Origin: Spizellomyces punctatus DAOM BR117
Lineage: Eukaryota > Chytridiomycota > Chytridiomycetes > Spizellomycetales > Spizellomycetaceae
NCBI RefSeq assembly: GCF_000182565.1
Contig: NW_015971540.1
Location: 682,476 to 746,475, forward strand
Length of the DNA stretch: 64,000 bases
Direction: 5' to 3'
A model generated the notes under the pieces. It was not told where the DNA came from. It made no database searches and was given only the letters and a program-made list of their open reading frames with translations. Below, in pieces: positions 22,169-34,868 of the stretch; the first letter of the stretch is position 1, and each line of letters opens with the position of its first letter. The position numbers and the translations under genes are program-made.

Positions 22169-23289
22169 TTATGCAATCTCCACTTCATCTTCCTCAGACT
22201 CCTCATCCCAGTGTTTGGGTGCTTTCATCATGAAATCTGATTTAACCCACGGAACGCCTTCTGTATCCTTTGCGTCCTTTTCTGATGTGTTCTTTACGGG
22301 AACATGTCAATAATTATCCATCTCATCCAGTAATTCGTCACATCCTTGATACCTTTTTTGTAGCCCCTTTTGTTTCTCCTATTGATGATGGTTGAGATTC
22401 ATCCTTTGCGTCAGATTTGATCATATTGAGAAAACTATTTTTCGAAAGCACTGGGACTAGAAAGTGTATATATGGCAATTAGAGACTGGCGCATCATCAA
22501 CTCCGTAGAAATCAAATGCCCCTACCTGTCGCTGCATTCTTTTGCACTCCGTCCGCTTTGACTTCTTCGGCCGTTTTTTGTGCAACTCGAATGGCATTAA
22601 ACAGCTTGACCACTGCATGATGCATACTGTTGGCTTTCGGCAACTAATAGTCACGGATCAGATGCCAAGCCTTACCTCCTCGCGTGGCCACCTTTCGCAA
22701 TTTTTTTTCATAGTCCGTCGTGGTATGATCCGGTATTATTCTTCCGACATCTGCCTTTTCCTTTTTCTCTGCGGCAATGATTTTTCGTGCCTTGGCTTCC
22801 AATTTTTGTTCATCCAAAGCACGCTCAATATGTTTTTGTTTTGCCAGAATCGGGCGCTAACGTAGACATGTAAATACAAACCAAAAAAGCTGCATCAATT
22901 TATCAAGGAATACCAACGTTTTGATCCTTGGCATCGAGGTCTCCAGACAAGATCTTTCCAATGGCATTTGCCATTTTCGTAGACTTTGACACTGCATCTC
23001 CAGTCTCAGCTTCACCATCTGCATCAGCGCGATCCTCATCGTCCAAACCATCCATATTGAATTCATCATTGCCCTCTGCACTCTCCCCCTCGCTCACGTC
23101 CGAGTCGGATGACATTTGTTCCACTTGTTCAAAACTCTTTAGATCAACCACCACGGCCTCCCCTTCTGATTCCTCGTCCGGAGATACATAGTCGTCCTGA
23201 ACAGGCCGAATCTTTGCCTTTCGTCTCTTTTTGGGCCCATCCTTGCCGGTAGAGGATCTTGGTGGAGGGCCTTTGCGCTTTGGAGGCAT
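22169..23289 (-). CDS. RRP15: Rrp15-like ribosome biogenesis protein
   Basis: Nucleolar factor for 60S subunit assembly and 25S/5.8S rRNA processing. Several exons. The N-terminus is basic (MPPKRKGPPPRSS, GPKKRRKAKIRP, likely nucleolar targeting) and then acidic. The conserved Rrp15p block runs MANAIGKILSGDL, RPILAKQKHIERALDE, EKKKKADVGRIIPD, then YEKKLRKVATRGVVKLFNAI and QKTAEEVKADG across exon joins. The C-terminus is again charged and ends EEDEVEIA at the stop 22169-22171. The tail after about 22440 is assigned by frame only. It lies head to head with the DED1 gene, 370 bases apart. Confidence 0.85.
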
Positions 23290-23659
23290 TTGTGAATAGA
23301 AGATCACTCTGAGCGACTGCCTTTCACTTGACCCACTCTCTCCATCCAATCAGCGTGTCCCATCCATCAACCAATCAAATGCAATTCACGTGGAATAAAA
23401 AAGGAGAGCCCGCAGTTGGCAAGTTGGCTGGTTGGGGGTTTCGGTGGGGGGGAAGTCTAGTTTTTTTTTTTATAAAAGGACGCTTTGCAGCAGTGTTTAG
23501 GGACGTTTTTCCGTTTGGTTTTTTTTTCTTTTTTTTCAAGGCTTTTTTAAAACGAAAACTGCTCCCGTTTACAACGACAAGCTTGTTTTTCTTTTTTATA
23601 CGGATCGCTTTCGTACGATTCCTCACTTGTTTTTACAAACTACTTTCCCTATGCTAGCT
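23290..23659. promoter_or_regulatory. Divergent promoter of RRP15 and DED1 with T-rich tracts
   Basis: A 370-bp region holds long T-rich runs on the plus strand (about 23460-23545), read as pyrimidine tracts leading into the DED1 leader. Such tracts are common upstream of strongly expressed fungal housekeeping genes. No binding site is claimed. Confidence 0.4.
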
Positions 23660-25742
<2,083 letters not shown>

Positions 25743-27507
25743 GTGTGCGGTAACAGTGCTCTCTGGGACACAAAGGGCGGTCTGGAGGGCAGGTTTGAGA
25801 GTAGTCACAAGGGAAATCCCACTTCCCAACTCAGCCCGGTTATGTGCAATGCGTGGGTTCGCGTAATTTGGGGGATAAGTGGTCTTGATGGTTTATTGGT
25901 TTGCGGTGTCGAACGACTGGCCTTGGGTTATGTTCTCCATTGGCCACTGTACATATCCCCTATCTTTATTATTTTATTATTTTAGACTACTCTCGTTTTG
26001 TTTTCAATGTTTTCAGTTTGATTTTTCTATAGAGAGGGATTTGGAGTGGGTGAGGGTGTGTAGAGCAAAGTGCTCGTATGCAGTTTGCACGCTTGTTTTG
26101 TATTTAAAGAGAAGGTTTTTTGGGGGGGAGTGGAGCGCAACCTTTTCGCCTGGGGGAAGGGTAAGGGAAAATGTACAAACAAGTTGGGTGCATGGATGAA
26201 TAATTGTGTACGAGATGGATGATAATAAGCAATTTCTTTCTCTCTCTAACACAACTTTTGAGATGTGTTTTCCAATAACGCTTTTTCAATGCAATCCAAT
26301 TTGAAATATGTGAAATATGTACATCATTTGAGGATAGCGGTATTTGACCTGGAATCGTGGGGTTCGTCCTGTACACAGTTTGGCATTGATGGTAGGCCAA
26401 TATCATGTTCATGCTGGAATTTTGCACTAAATGTTTTCTTGCTCGTTTGCTTGTGAGCCCATTTTGCCAGTTGCATTGGCCATTTAGAATGCTAGGACGC
26501 AAAGTCTCTTTTATGGCTATTGAGCTTTTGACAGATGGACATGCTCCTTGATAGGAAACATTAGAGGATCAAGATACTGCGCAAGCGCAAAAAGTCTCTC
26601 CAAATCGGGGGCCGTAATTGACTTTGTTGGGCATTTTTACCTAGTGAATAGGACGAGGAGAACGGACTTGGCGTCTTTGTTTTTACCTTTCATGTCTGAG
26701 GATTTGGTGCGACGGTCGTTTAGCATTCTACAGCCCATAGAAAACATTCTCCCTCGCTTCCGTTCATTTTGCAGGATAGGGCTTGACCCTTGTGCATGAG
26801 ACAATGAGACATGGTAATGGAAAAGCGGATGACAAAGCTCATATCCTGATTTACTTCAGGGCATCACCCATCGGGCAGCCATTTATTTTTTGGCGGAAGT
26901 TTACCGTATGCAGTATTTGGGAGACCTTACGCCAAGAGGACTTCCGAAAGACAATTTTAAAGCCAGAACTGTTCTGGACAAGGGCTTGCACATTTCCTTG
27001 ACTAATGATTCAGGTGCATGAGTGGGGATGCGTGGAGGGGGCTTTTTTTGACGGGAGCACATTTTTGATAACGTGTACTAGTATCGCAATCTATATTTTG
27101 TATCCCTGCTGAGGGGGATTTCCCTATGTACAAAAGATATGTTCTCCCCCTTTTTTTTTGCATTGAATGATTGAATGGTCCAGAAGCACCGGCAGGCAAG
27201 GCAGGCCCGACAAGCAAGGCAAGGCGCACTACGCACAAAACGAAAAGTCCCATATTCAAAACAGCTGTTCAAAAACGAGAAACACTTGAATCGTCCTGGT
27301 GGTCATCGTTCACTAAAAATAATAAAAGAAAAAATAAAATAATAAAAGAAAAAATCAAACATCGGAACCCCCATTGTTAAAATACCCAGCGATTTGGTTA
27401 CACTGGGTAAATCCAGTTTCCCGGTAGCGATAGGGCCCGATCGGCGATTTTACAAATTGGCGTCGATTTCAGAGTCCGAATCCGACGGTCCATTGACGCG
27501 ATACGCA

Positions 27508-27529
27508 GCGGATTATTCGATTAATCCGC
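27508..27529. repeat. Perfect 8-bp inverted repeat with 6-bp spacer
   Basis: GCGGATTA, spacer TTCGAT, TAATCCGC. It lies about 0.8 kb upstream of the WC-1-like start codon. It could be a dimer binding site, since each arm contains TAATCC, the core of some homeodomain sites, but that is a guess. Confidence 0.5.
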
Positions 27530-27787
27530 GGGGCGTTCCCATGCGCCCATATTCTCGGACCATTCCGCTAAACTGGATGTATTGGTCCCATCCTTTGGAA
27601 ATCCTGGATGGCGGTACATTTATCAGAATATGGTAATGTTTACAAGGCAATAATACCCGAAGCGCCGGCCACTTTTTGACTTTAAACCAAACGATGCTCC
27701 CCCCCTCAGGAATGAAAAAGCGTCTTTTTGACGTCTCCCAAAAGTTGGTCGATCGTGACTGAAAGGCACCCCCGCCCATTTTCCTTC

Positions 27788-27812
27788 CCGTCGTCGTCGT
27801 CGTCGTCGTCGT
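27788..27812. repeat. CGT trinucleotide microsatellite
   Basis: About eight CGT units in a row (CGTCGTCGTCGTCGTCGTCG visible), outside any supported coding region. Confidence 0.8.
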
Positions 27813-28335
27813 TGGTTCTTCCAACTGGCTTCGCAGTTGCGTTCATAGGCGCCTAAGACGTTTATTTTTCTCGTCGCGTCACTACCAGTTCAAAGGTTTG
27901 GCCTTTCCGAGTTGGGAACGGGACGCGTTGTGGTCTAAAAGCCCGTCCAAAGCGTTCCCAACGTATTTTGATTTGGAGTAAAAAACGATACAAAAAGTCC
28001 GTTCGAACAGACAGAGATTTAAAGCAAACGAGGCTCTTGGTCCACAGTTCTTCTCAAAGGTGAGTTTATTAGACATTTTTGTTTCCCCTCTTTTTCGACC
28101 ACGGTTCCTGCGGCCTTTCTGAATTTTTCAATCCACCTGTGAACGATGGGATACGGGGAATGGATTTTACAGTGTGTGATTCGGGCGATGCAAATGATTG
28201 ACATTTCCGCCTTCCTTTTGTTATAGATATCGAGAGAGGAGGCCCTTTTTTTTCCTGTCAACCTGTCTATACACAGGCTTCTCAAGTCAAGCAACACAAT
28301 TAGGTTTTTGACTTTTTGGCTGGTTGGTGGGAGTG

Positions 28336-31047
28336 ATGCAATCGATACCAGGGGAGTTGGGAGGAGAAAATGTCTTTGGCTCTTTGTGAGTACTGTAAGC
28401 GATAGAGTTGCAAAGGCTGACGTTTGACACTTTTTGACATTATATTGTTTTTACAAGTGGTCTATCCCAGTCGTCGCTTCTTGTTCGTCGCCAGAAACGC
28501 AGCATCTCAGAATTGGAGGAGAGGGAGAAATATCTGAATAATCGGGAGCAGCAAAGTATGGGTACGCGCCTCGTTTGGTTTTTGTCCAAAATCGCCTGTG
28601 ATGACAAGGCTAAAGATCTGTGTGTGCACAGTAGCGGTAAAGCATGCAGTACAGAGTCCATCACCATACTATGGACTATATTCGGGTACAGGTAAATTGT
28701 CTTTGTATTGCTTTTCGAGCTGGATTTTTGGTCTTGACTGCTTTACTGATGATGAAAATTCGAATTCATCACAGGCTTTGATATGCTGGGCATTCTTGTA
28801 AGCTTTTTTTCTTTGTTAATTACCAAATCAGAGGACAAAATGGGTGATCTGTATTTGGCACAACCACTTTAGGCCCGTGTTGCAACCCGCCCAAATCCCA
28901 TCATCAACCTTGGTCCCATTGACATGAGCTCCAGTTTCATTGTGACGGATGCATTAAGGGAGGATTTGCCAATTATCTATGCGAGCCCCACGTTTGAACT
29001 GTTGACTGGATACACGTCGACGGAAATCATGGGCAGAAACTGCCGTTTTCTACAGTGTAGGAAGCTATGGTCCTTGCTCGTCAAAGCATCTTTGCATTCA
29101 TGCCTTTTTTCATCAGCCCCAGATGGCCGCGTCGAGAGGGGCGCTTTACGACAGTTTGTGGACAACAACGTCGTGTATCAGCTGAAGAAATGTGTGGATA
29201 GAAGAATGGAATGCCAGTACATCAACATAAATTACAAAAAAGGCGGAGAGGTAACAATGTTCTGATTTGTTGTTATTGCCATGCGAATATGGTGCTAATC
29301 TGCCAATCTTTAATAGCCTTTCGTCAATCTTATCACAATCATACCCATTTCGTACAATGCGAATGGAGATCCGTCCTTGTTTGTCGGCTTTCAAGTTGAT
29401 CTTATGAAGCAGTCCGGCGCCATTTTGAGGACACTGGAAGGTATGACCACATAGTACTAGCCTGTAAATCCTTGCCTGCGGTATCTGGCTTAAAAAATCC
29501 TGAATTTTGCAGATCACAGTTATGTTATCGACTTTAGTAGCAGTCCGGACACCTTGACACGTCCTAGCTCGGACATTTCTCCACGTCTTGTCACAGCGTC
29601 GTCAACACCAAACGCCTGCTTTTCAACAGCTTCCCCCTCCGACTATTGCCCCTCACCAGATGCTTGCGATCCTCATACCTTTGCTTTTAGTCCCGGAAAT
29701 GCACCTAGTATTAACATTGAGGCCTGCATGATGGATGAAAGCATCATGGACAAATTCCTGGATCCAGATGATCCTAGTCTCTTATCTCTCACGGAACCTC
29801 CCCAGGACAACATTAGCATACCATCACCAGTCGAAACCCATCATAACCCTTACATTGAGCGTCCCATCCCCGCAGTCTCATCCGCTGCGGATGCAATTGA
29901 TCCCGGGTTCATATCCCACTACAGTCTTGTGCAAAACGCGCCAGATTTCATTCACATCCTTTCCTCACGCGGTATCATCCTCTTTGCCTCACCCACAGCA
30001 TGTCAAGAAATATTGGAATACGAAGCTGGAGAGCTGATTGGTCGAAATATATCACAGTTTTGCCATGCTGGGGATCTCATTTCGCTGATGCGAGAGTTGA
30101 AATGCGCTGGTCTGAATGATTCGGTATCAGCAGTATATCGATTCCGGAGAAAGCAGTCAGGATACGTGTGGTTGGAGATTAAAGGACACAAGTACGAGAT
30201 GGCGAATAGGAAGAGGACAAAATGCTTTATTCTGAGCGGACGGCAGCGATGGATGGGATCGCTAGATCAAGTGAGTTTGCAAGGGCAGTTGCATGTCTTA
30301 GACAGTTGCTAACGCGCGTATATGTGGATTTTGTAGAGCGAGCTTATCAAACCAATCATGGCGTCTCCACCTGGTCAAGACAGTGACCTTTGGGGAAAGT
30401 TGACTCCTAACGGCTTTTTCATCTACCTAAGTCGCACTTCCGCTCCCATCCTTGGTACCTCCATACAATCCCTCTACGGTCAGTCTATATTGGACTATAT
30501 TTACGAAGGCGATCGGCCTCGCGTCGTTCAAAAGCTGTACCAACAATCCACCTTGCCTGTCGTCGGCGAAGGAACAGAGGTGAGGTGCTCCGTGGACAAC
30601 AACGGGCGGTTCATGCCCGCAGTAGTGGCGATATACCCAGGCGCAAGAAGGGACGAGTGCGAGGCGGAGTTTCTTTTCGTGCGAGTGACTTTGGCGAGTC
30701 GAGGCCATGCAAGTTCACGTGGATGTGCATTTGGGGGCATCGCGCCGCCGCTTGGAGAGCGGGCTTGTGGGCCTTTTGGGGGAGATCTTGGGTTCCTGCT
30801 AGACGACGATATGAGCGCAGATATCTTTGCGTCAGTCGGCGTGGATCAATCCACGAGCTTGCAGTATGAGTTGAATCAACTGCGAATGAGCAATAAACGA
30901 TTGCAGGAGGAGCTGGACATTTTGCAAGGGCTAACAGGGGTACGTCCACGTATGGGGTAACTAGACTAGAGGTTTTTGACTGACGATTCTGTTTTCGTTT
31001 AGCCTTCGGTTCATAGGCAATGGCAACAGCTGGACTTGAGTGTGTAG
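28336..31047 (+). CDS. WC-1: White Collar-1-like blue-light photoreceptor (LOV, PAS, PAS), no GATA finger
   Basis: Flavin-binding blue-light sensor; WC-1 acts with WC-2 as a light-dependent transcription complex. About 10 exons and 690 residues. A short N-terminus (MQSIPGELGGENVFGS, then SPSPYYGLYSGTGFDMLGIL) leads into the LOV domain: ARVATRPNPIINLG, the flavin-adduct motif GRNCRFLQ joined by splicing to SPDGRVERG, then QYININYKKGGE, PFVNLITIIPIS and FVGFQVDLM. Two PAS domains follow (PDFIHILSSRGIILFASP and GKLTPNGFFIYLS). The protein ends with a short coiled coil (YELNQLRMSNKRLQEEL) and HRQWQQLDLSV. The CxxC-C18-CxxC GATA zinc finger of Neurospora WC-1 is absent, as also known from basidiomycete WC-1. 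DNA binding would then rely on a partner. Start ATG 28336 uses a canonical GTGAGT donor at 28386. Confidence 0.9.
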
Positions 31048-31217
31048 ATTTTTTTTTTTTTTTGTTTTTTGTATATTTAGTTTGGATATAATATTATCGC
31101 TTTTGTTTTTCTGCTTCAATATGAACAGTTCATGCACGCAATTATGATACACTTGCTGTATGGCAGCTCAAAAAATGTACAGCTGATTTCCCCTAAAATG
31201 TCGTACTAAAAATGCCG

Positions 31218-33017
31218 CTATGCACTCACTACCCCACTCAACATTTTTGCAAAGAGCTTCTTTTGCTTTGCATCTGTCTCCTTCATTCGCATTTGTACAT
31301 GTTTCAACAAGACTACCAAGTCTTTCTCCACCGTCTCATCTGCATACCCAAGAGCGTGGTCACAATCCTTTTTGGCCAGTTCATAGTCCGCGCGCCCGAG
31401 ATAACCTTGAGCCCGCCGATACAGTGCTTTAACATTGTCACGATCGATACTCAGCGCTTTGCTGGCATAATGAATCGCTCTGGTCCATTCCTGCGATTTC
31501 AGGTAACAAGCCGCAAGATTCGAATAGCATGGTAAGAGTACTGCATTGACACACGCTTGGTATTTGGGGTCTAGCGTGTATTCATGCTGAAAGTATTTCA
31601 CTGCTCTCTCATAGTTTTTTCTTGCAAGCCGAGGTTTTCCATCCTTGAAGAGCTTGTTGCCCATTTCACGGTGTGTTTGCATGCCCACAAATCTCTCGTC
31701 GTGGGTCATATCCCAGATTTCACTTGTCCTTTCAAACGACACCAATTCTATCTCAAACTCCAAGTCGTCCTGCTGAGGTATGTCAACCTCCCTTGCTAAC
31801 GATTTGCCGTAGCCAAAGTCTGCGGGAGCGGTGACAAGAGCCTTTTCACCCACTCTCATGTGCTCGACAGCAAGTTCCACCGCTTCTGGGAATGCACCGG
31901 AACACAAAACAAAGTGCGACTCTTGACGGGTGGTTGGATTGGAAGACGGGATTTGGAGAAAATGTTTGCCACATTGAACGCATCTGCCTGTAGCACGCAC
32001 CTCGACTACACTTCCAACATGGGGCTTTTCCCAACCAGTGCCTTCAACAAGTATCTTTTTCACAACGGGGGTGTGATTTATTTTATCGACTTGATGCCAT
32101 CGGAGCAACTCTAGTTCGTACCGAAGCGTTGCAAAAGGTGGGATGCCAAAGCTTGCGTTCCCGTATCTCCCGTACGCGTGCTCTGGGGGAACGACTAGGA
32201 AGCCTTGGTCTCCCCGCTCGAACCTTTGGATGGCTTTCGATATGAGACACCCCGGTGGAAAAATGGGATCGGTCTCCTTTCCAAGGGTGAATGCAAAATC
32301 GTCTCTCTCGACGAATATGGTCTCAGAATCTGTAATGAACCCCTTTAAATTGACGATAACCTCCCAGTCATCCTTGGGTGTATGCCATCCTTTCTCATCC
32401 TGTTTCGTCTTCTTCAAGATTACTTTGCCGTCTTTGGTTAGGGCGCTCGACGGCTTCCATGACCAAACTTGCACTTTGAATTCGAGCGTCGCGTTTGCGG
32501 GGATCTTTGGTGGTAGACCGACACGTCCGTAGCCGTATTCTGGTTTGATGGTCAGAATGGCTTGTTCACCCTCCTTCATCGTTGGTATACCTTCCTCCCA
32601 TCCCGCAATCACCATCCCTGTAACGACAATGTGTTTGTCATGTCAAACACATGAAACAAACTTTGGGCCATTGCTAGTAACAATGTCCTCACCGCTGCCC
32701 AAGATGAATTTGAACGGAGCTCCTTCATCCACATGCTGATCAAAGATTTGTCCGCCAGGAACCAATCGTCCAATGTATGTGACATACACCTCATCCCCTT
32801 TTTCTGGCGTCTTTAATCCTTCTCCAGCCCTCAAGATCCTCTTTGTCACACCGCCATCCTTTGTGATGTTCTTTGTAATGTCTTCCTCGTCTCGTTCGTC
32901 TTCTGAAAAGGAATCATAAGGATCTTGACCCAGATCTGGAACTCTATTTCGTAAGATCTCGATGGCGGGGTCATCCATATCCATGATCTCAGCAGCAACT
33001 GCTAGTTGGGCATCCAT
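31218..33017 (-). CDS. FKBP-type peptidyl-prolyl isomerase with three FKBP repeats and a TPR domain
   Basis: Large immunophilin, probable Hsp90 co-chaperone. Two exons. FKBP repeat 1 includes GDEVYVTYIGRL, FDQHVDEGAPFKFILG, then MVIAGWEEGIPTMKEGEQA and YGYGRVGLPPKIPANATL, with most catalytic-pocket aromatics kept. Repeat 2 is more divergent (GCLISKAIQRFERGDQG, HAYGRYGN). Repeat 3 is the most degenerate (AFPEAVELAVEHMRVGEKA, ADFGYGKS). The TPR region has GNKLFKDGKPRLARKNYERA, YSNLAACYLKSQEWTRAI and KALYRRAQGYLGRADYELAK, which includes clamp-type residues for the Hsp90 MEEVD tail. Vertebrate FKBP51/52 have two FKBP units and plant FKBP62 has three, so this resembles the plant layout. No C-terminal membrane anchor. 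Confidence 0.92.
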
Positions 33018-34170
33018 GGCTCAAGAAAGTATGGTTCAAGACAGTGCTTGGAGAAAGCGAGCAAAAATCAACGTGAAAGCATTCCACTGGATTCATGCAA
33101 ATCTGGGGGGGATGACCCTCCCCCAGAGATATTACAAGTAAACGCCCCCCAAGAGCCCTTCCAAGGAACCCGCTGTGCAAGGGCTAAAATAACTCGGAGC
33201 GTAAAGATGTCCAGACGATCCTAAAGTCCCCCTTGGCCTGGCCTGACGCGTTCAAGGCACAGCAAACTTGCCACGTGGGTTCCCGGCAAGGATCTCCTCC
33301 GAAGCCTCCGCTTCCTCTTTTTTCTTCCAAGGGCTTTGTAGGCTTTTAGCCGGCCACGGGTGCAGGCCAGATTAGCAAAAAGGTTGTTCTAAAACAGTGT
33401 TTGTGAGCAACAGGTACAGCAAAAAGCAAGAAGATTCCAACAACAAAAGGGTGTGCCAACCGGTGTGGTTCATCCAAACATGGGCCATGAAACCAACATT
33501 GGGTGTTCCAAGCAACAATTTTCTAGCCTCGTACAATGATCTATTGTCCAGCTCAGGTTTTCGTCCACATAGTCTTTGGCCAGGCGAAAGGCTCAACAAG
33601 GGTTGGCGTGCTCCTCACGTGGGTCTGTCTATTAGCCTTCTTTCTGGCAGTCGTCCTGGCAGTCGTTGTCGGGTGAGCAACCCTCTCCGCCAACGACCTC
33701 GTCGCTCCCACCAGGCCCGTCGCTCTTTCTTATTCGAGTCTTTCCACATGTGAGGCGCAAAACACACATGGCGTTGAACATGAGCACTTTTTTCCCCGCC
33801 CATCCGTGCAGTACGTGCCCCATCCGCGTACGCTATCCTGCTTCCTGCTCGGCTGTGAACCTTTACTATTTCCTATGCCTATGCGTATAGCATGGCCAGC
33901 TCTTCCTTTTCAAACTCTTCAAAAACGAATGTTCCCATCCTCCAAGTGGCTGTGTGATTCATAAACCTATATTTGTACTAATGACACGATGACATGAACG
34001 ACCAACGCCCCATAGAGTGGAGGTGATTGAAAATGGCACTAGGACTCATTATTATCCGGCTCAATCCGGTTAATCATATCGCATAATCAGAACCCCCATC
34101 TATCGCTCAGATTGGTGTGGCATGCATGTAATGTTTTTTTTTTTAAACTGTAGTGAGGCACATGCCAAAG

Positions 34171-34180
34171 GTCTATAAAA
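34171..34180 (+). promoter_or_regulatory. TATA box (CTATAAAAGG) with no long gene downstream
   Basis: A strong consensus TATA box followed 20-45 bases later by a C/T-rich run, the usual layout of a Pol II start. The only frame after it is about 60 codons with no recognisable protein. Confidence 0.4.
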
Positions 34181-34238
34181 GGGGAGCCTTTGCTCTCTCT
34201 CCCCTTCCTCACTAGTTCCTTGACTCTTAAACCATCTG

Positions 34239-34280
34239 CGCAACACTCATCGCGACCCACATCGCAACACTCATCACGAC
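34239..34280 (+). repeat. Short tandem repeat, 2 copies of an 18-bp unit
   Basis: CGCAACACTCATCGCGAC at 34239-34256 and CGCAACACTCATCACGAC at 34263-34280, one mismatch, period 24. Confidence 0.85.
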
Positions 34281-34868
34281 TCTCAAGTCCAATCATGAGA
34301 ATGCAGATGTGGTGGTGCCGAGGACCTCGCCCTCCTGACTACAACCAACTGGAACCAGCAGCAACCAATCAGATCTGATAACAAAACCTACTATTACGCT
34401 GCCACATTAGTTGTGCTTGGTTGGTATGTACTGGGCATCATCTCTTTTCATTCTGTCATTCTGTCGCTGACATGCAGTTTTTAGTCTCCAAGCCTTGTCA
34501 CTGAAGATCCTCCAGCTTGCGAGTCTCCCCAATGTTGCGAAGACTCTGGCTTCAATGCCATCAAGAGTTCTGGATCAAGGCCTAGTAGGGACCGCGTGTG
34601 GTGGTGGGCAATTATCCGGTTTAGAACCGTTACGTATTGCGTGTATAATTGCCTATTAGTAGTTAGTTAGCTTTTCCGAACCGGTTGTCGCCGGTTTATT
34701 CCCTGGTGTAGTAGCCAGTTTCTGTCACCTCTACACTAAAAAGCGCTCATGTCCAACATCCCCCAGTGCCGAGGAAAAGGGCGATGACTCACACGACCTA
34801 ATGCCCATAATCACCAAAAGGAAGGCTCCAGATCAACAAACACGTTTGCCATCTACAACTCGTATGCA

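Larger units (their letters stand above)
25743..28335. other. Long intergenic region between DED1 and the WC-1-like gene
   Basis: About 2.6 kb with no convincing gene in any frame. The first part (to about 26000) is AT-rich, with TTATTATTTTATTATTTTAG near 25965-25984, and probably holds the DED1 3' end. A perfect inverted repeat lies at 27508-27529 and a CGT microsatellite near 27788-27812. The rest is probably promoter and 5' leader of the photoreceptor gene. Confidence 0.5.
33018..34868. other. Intergenic region with isolated promoter-like segment
   Basis: About 1.85 kb without a supported gene. At 34170-34300 there is a TATA box in TCTATAAAAGGGGAGCC, a pyrimidine run and a short repeat (listed separately). 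The motif TTATCCGG occurs at about 34052 and 34613, the latter followed by related AACCGGTT/GCCGGTT words to about 34700. This could be a degraded retroelement LTR or the promoter of a short transcript; neither is shown. Confidence 0.4.

Noticed and set aside
33397-33753. 118-codon plus-strand frame in the gap after the FKBP gene
   Set aside because: Low-information composition and no recognisable domain or supporting splice sites.
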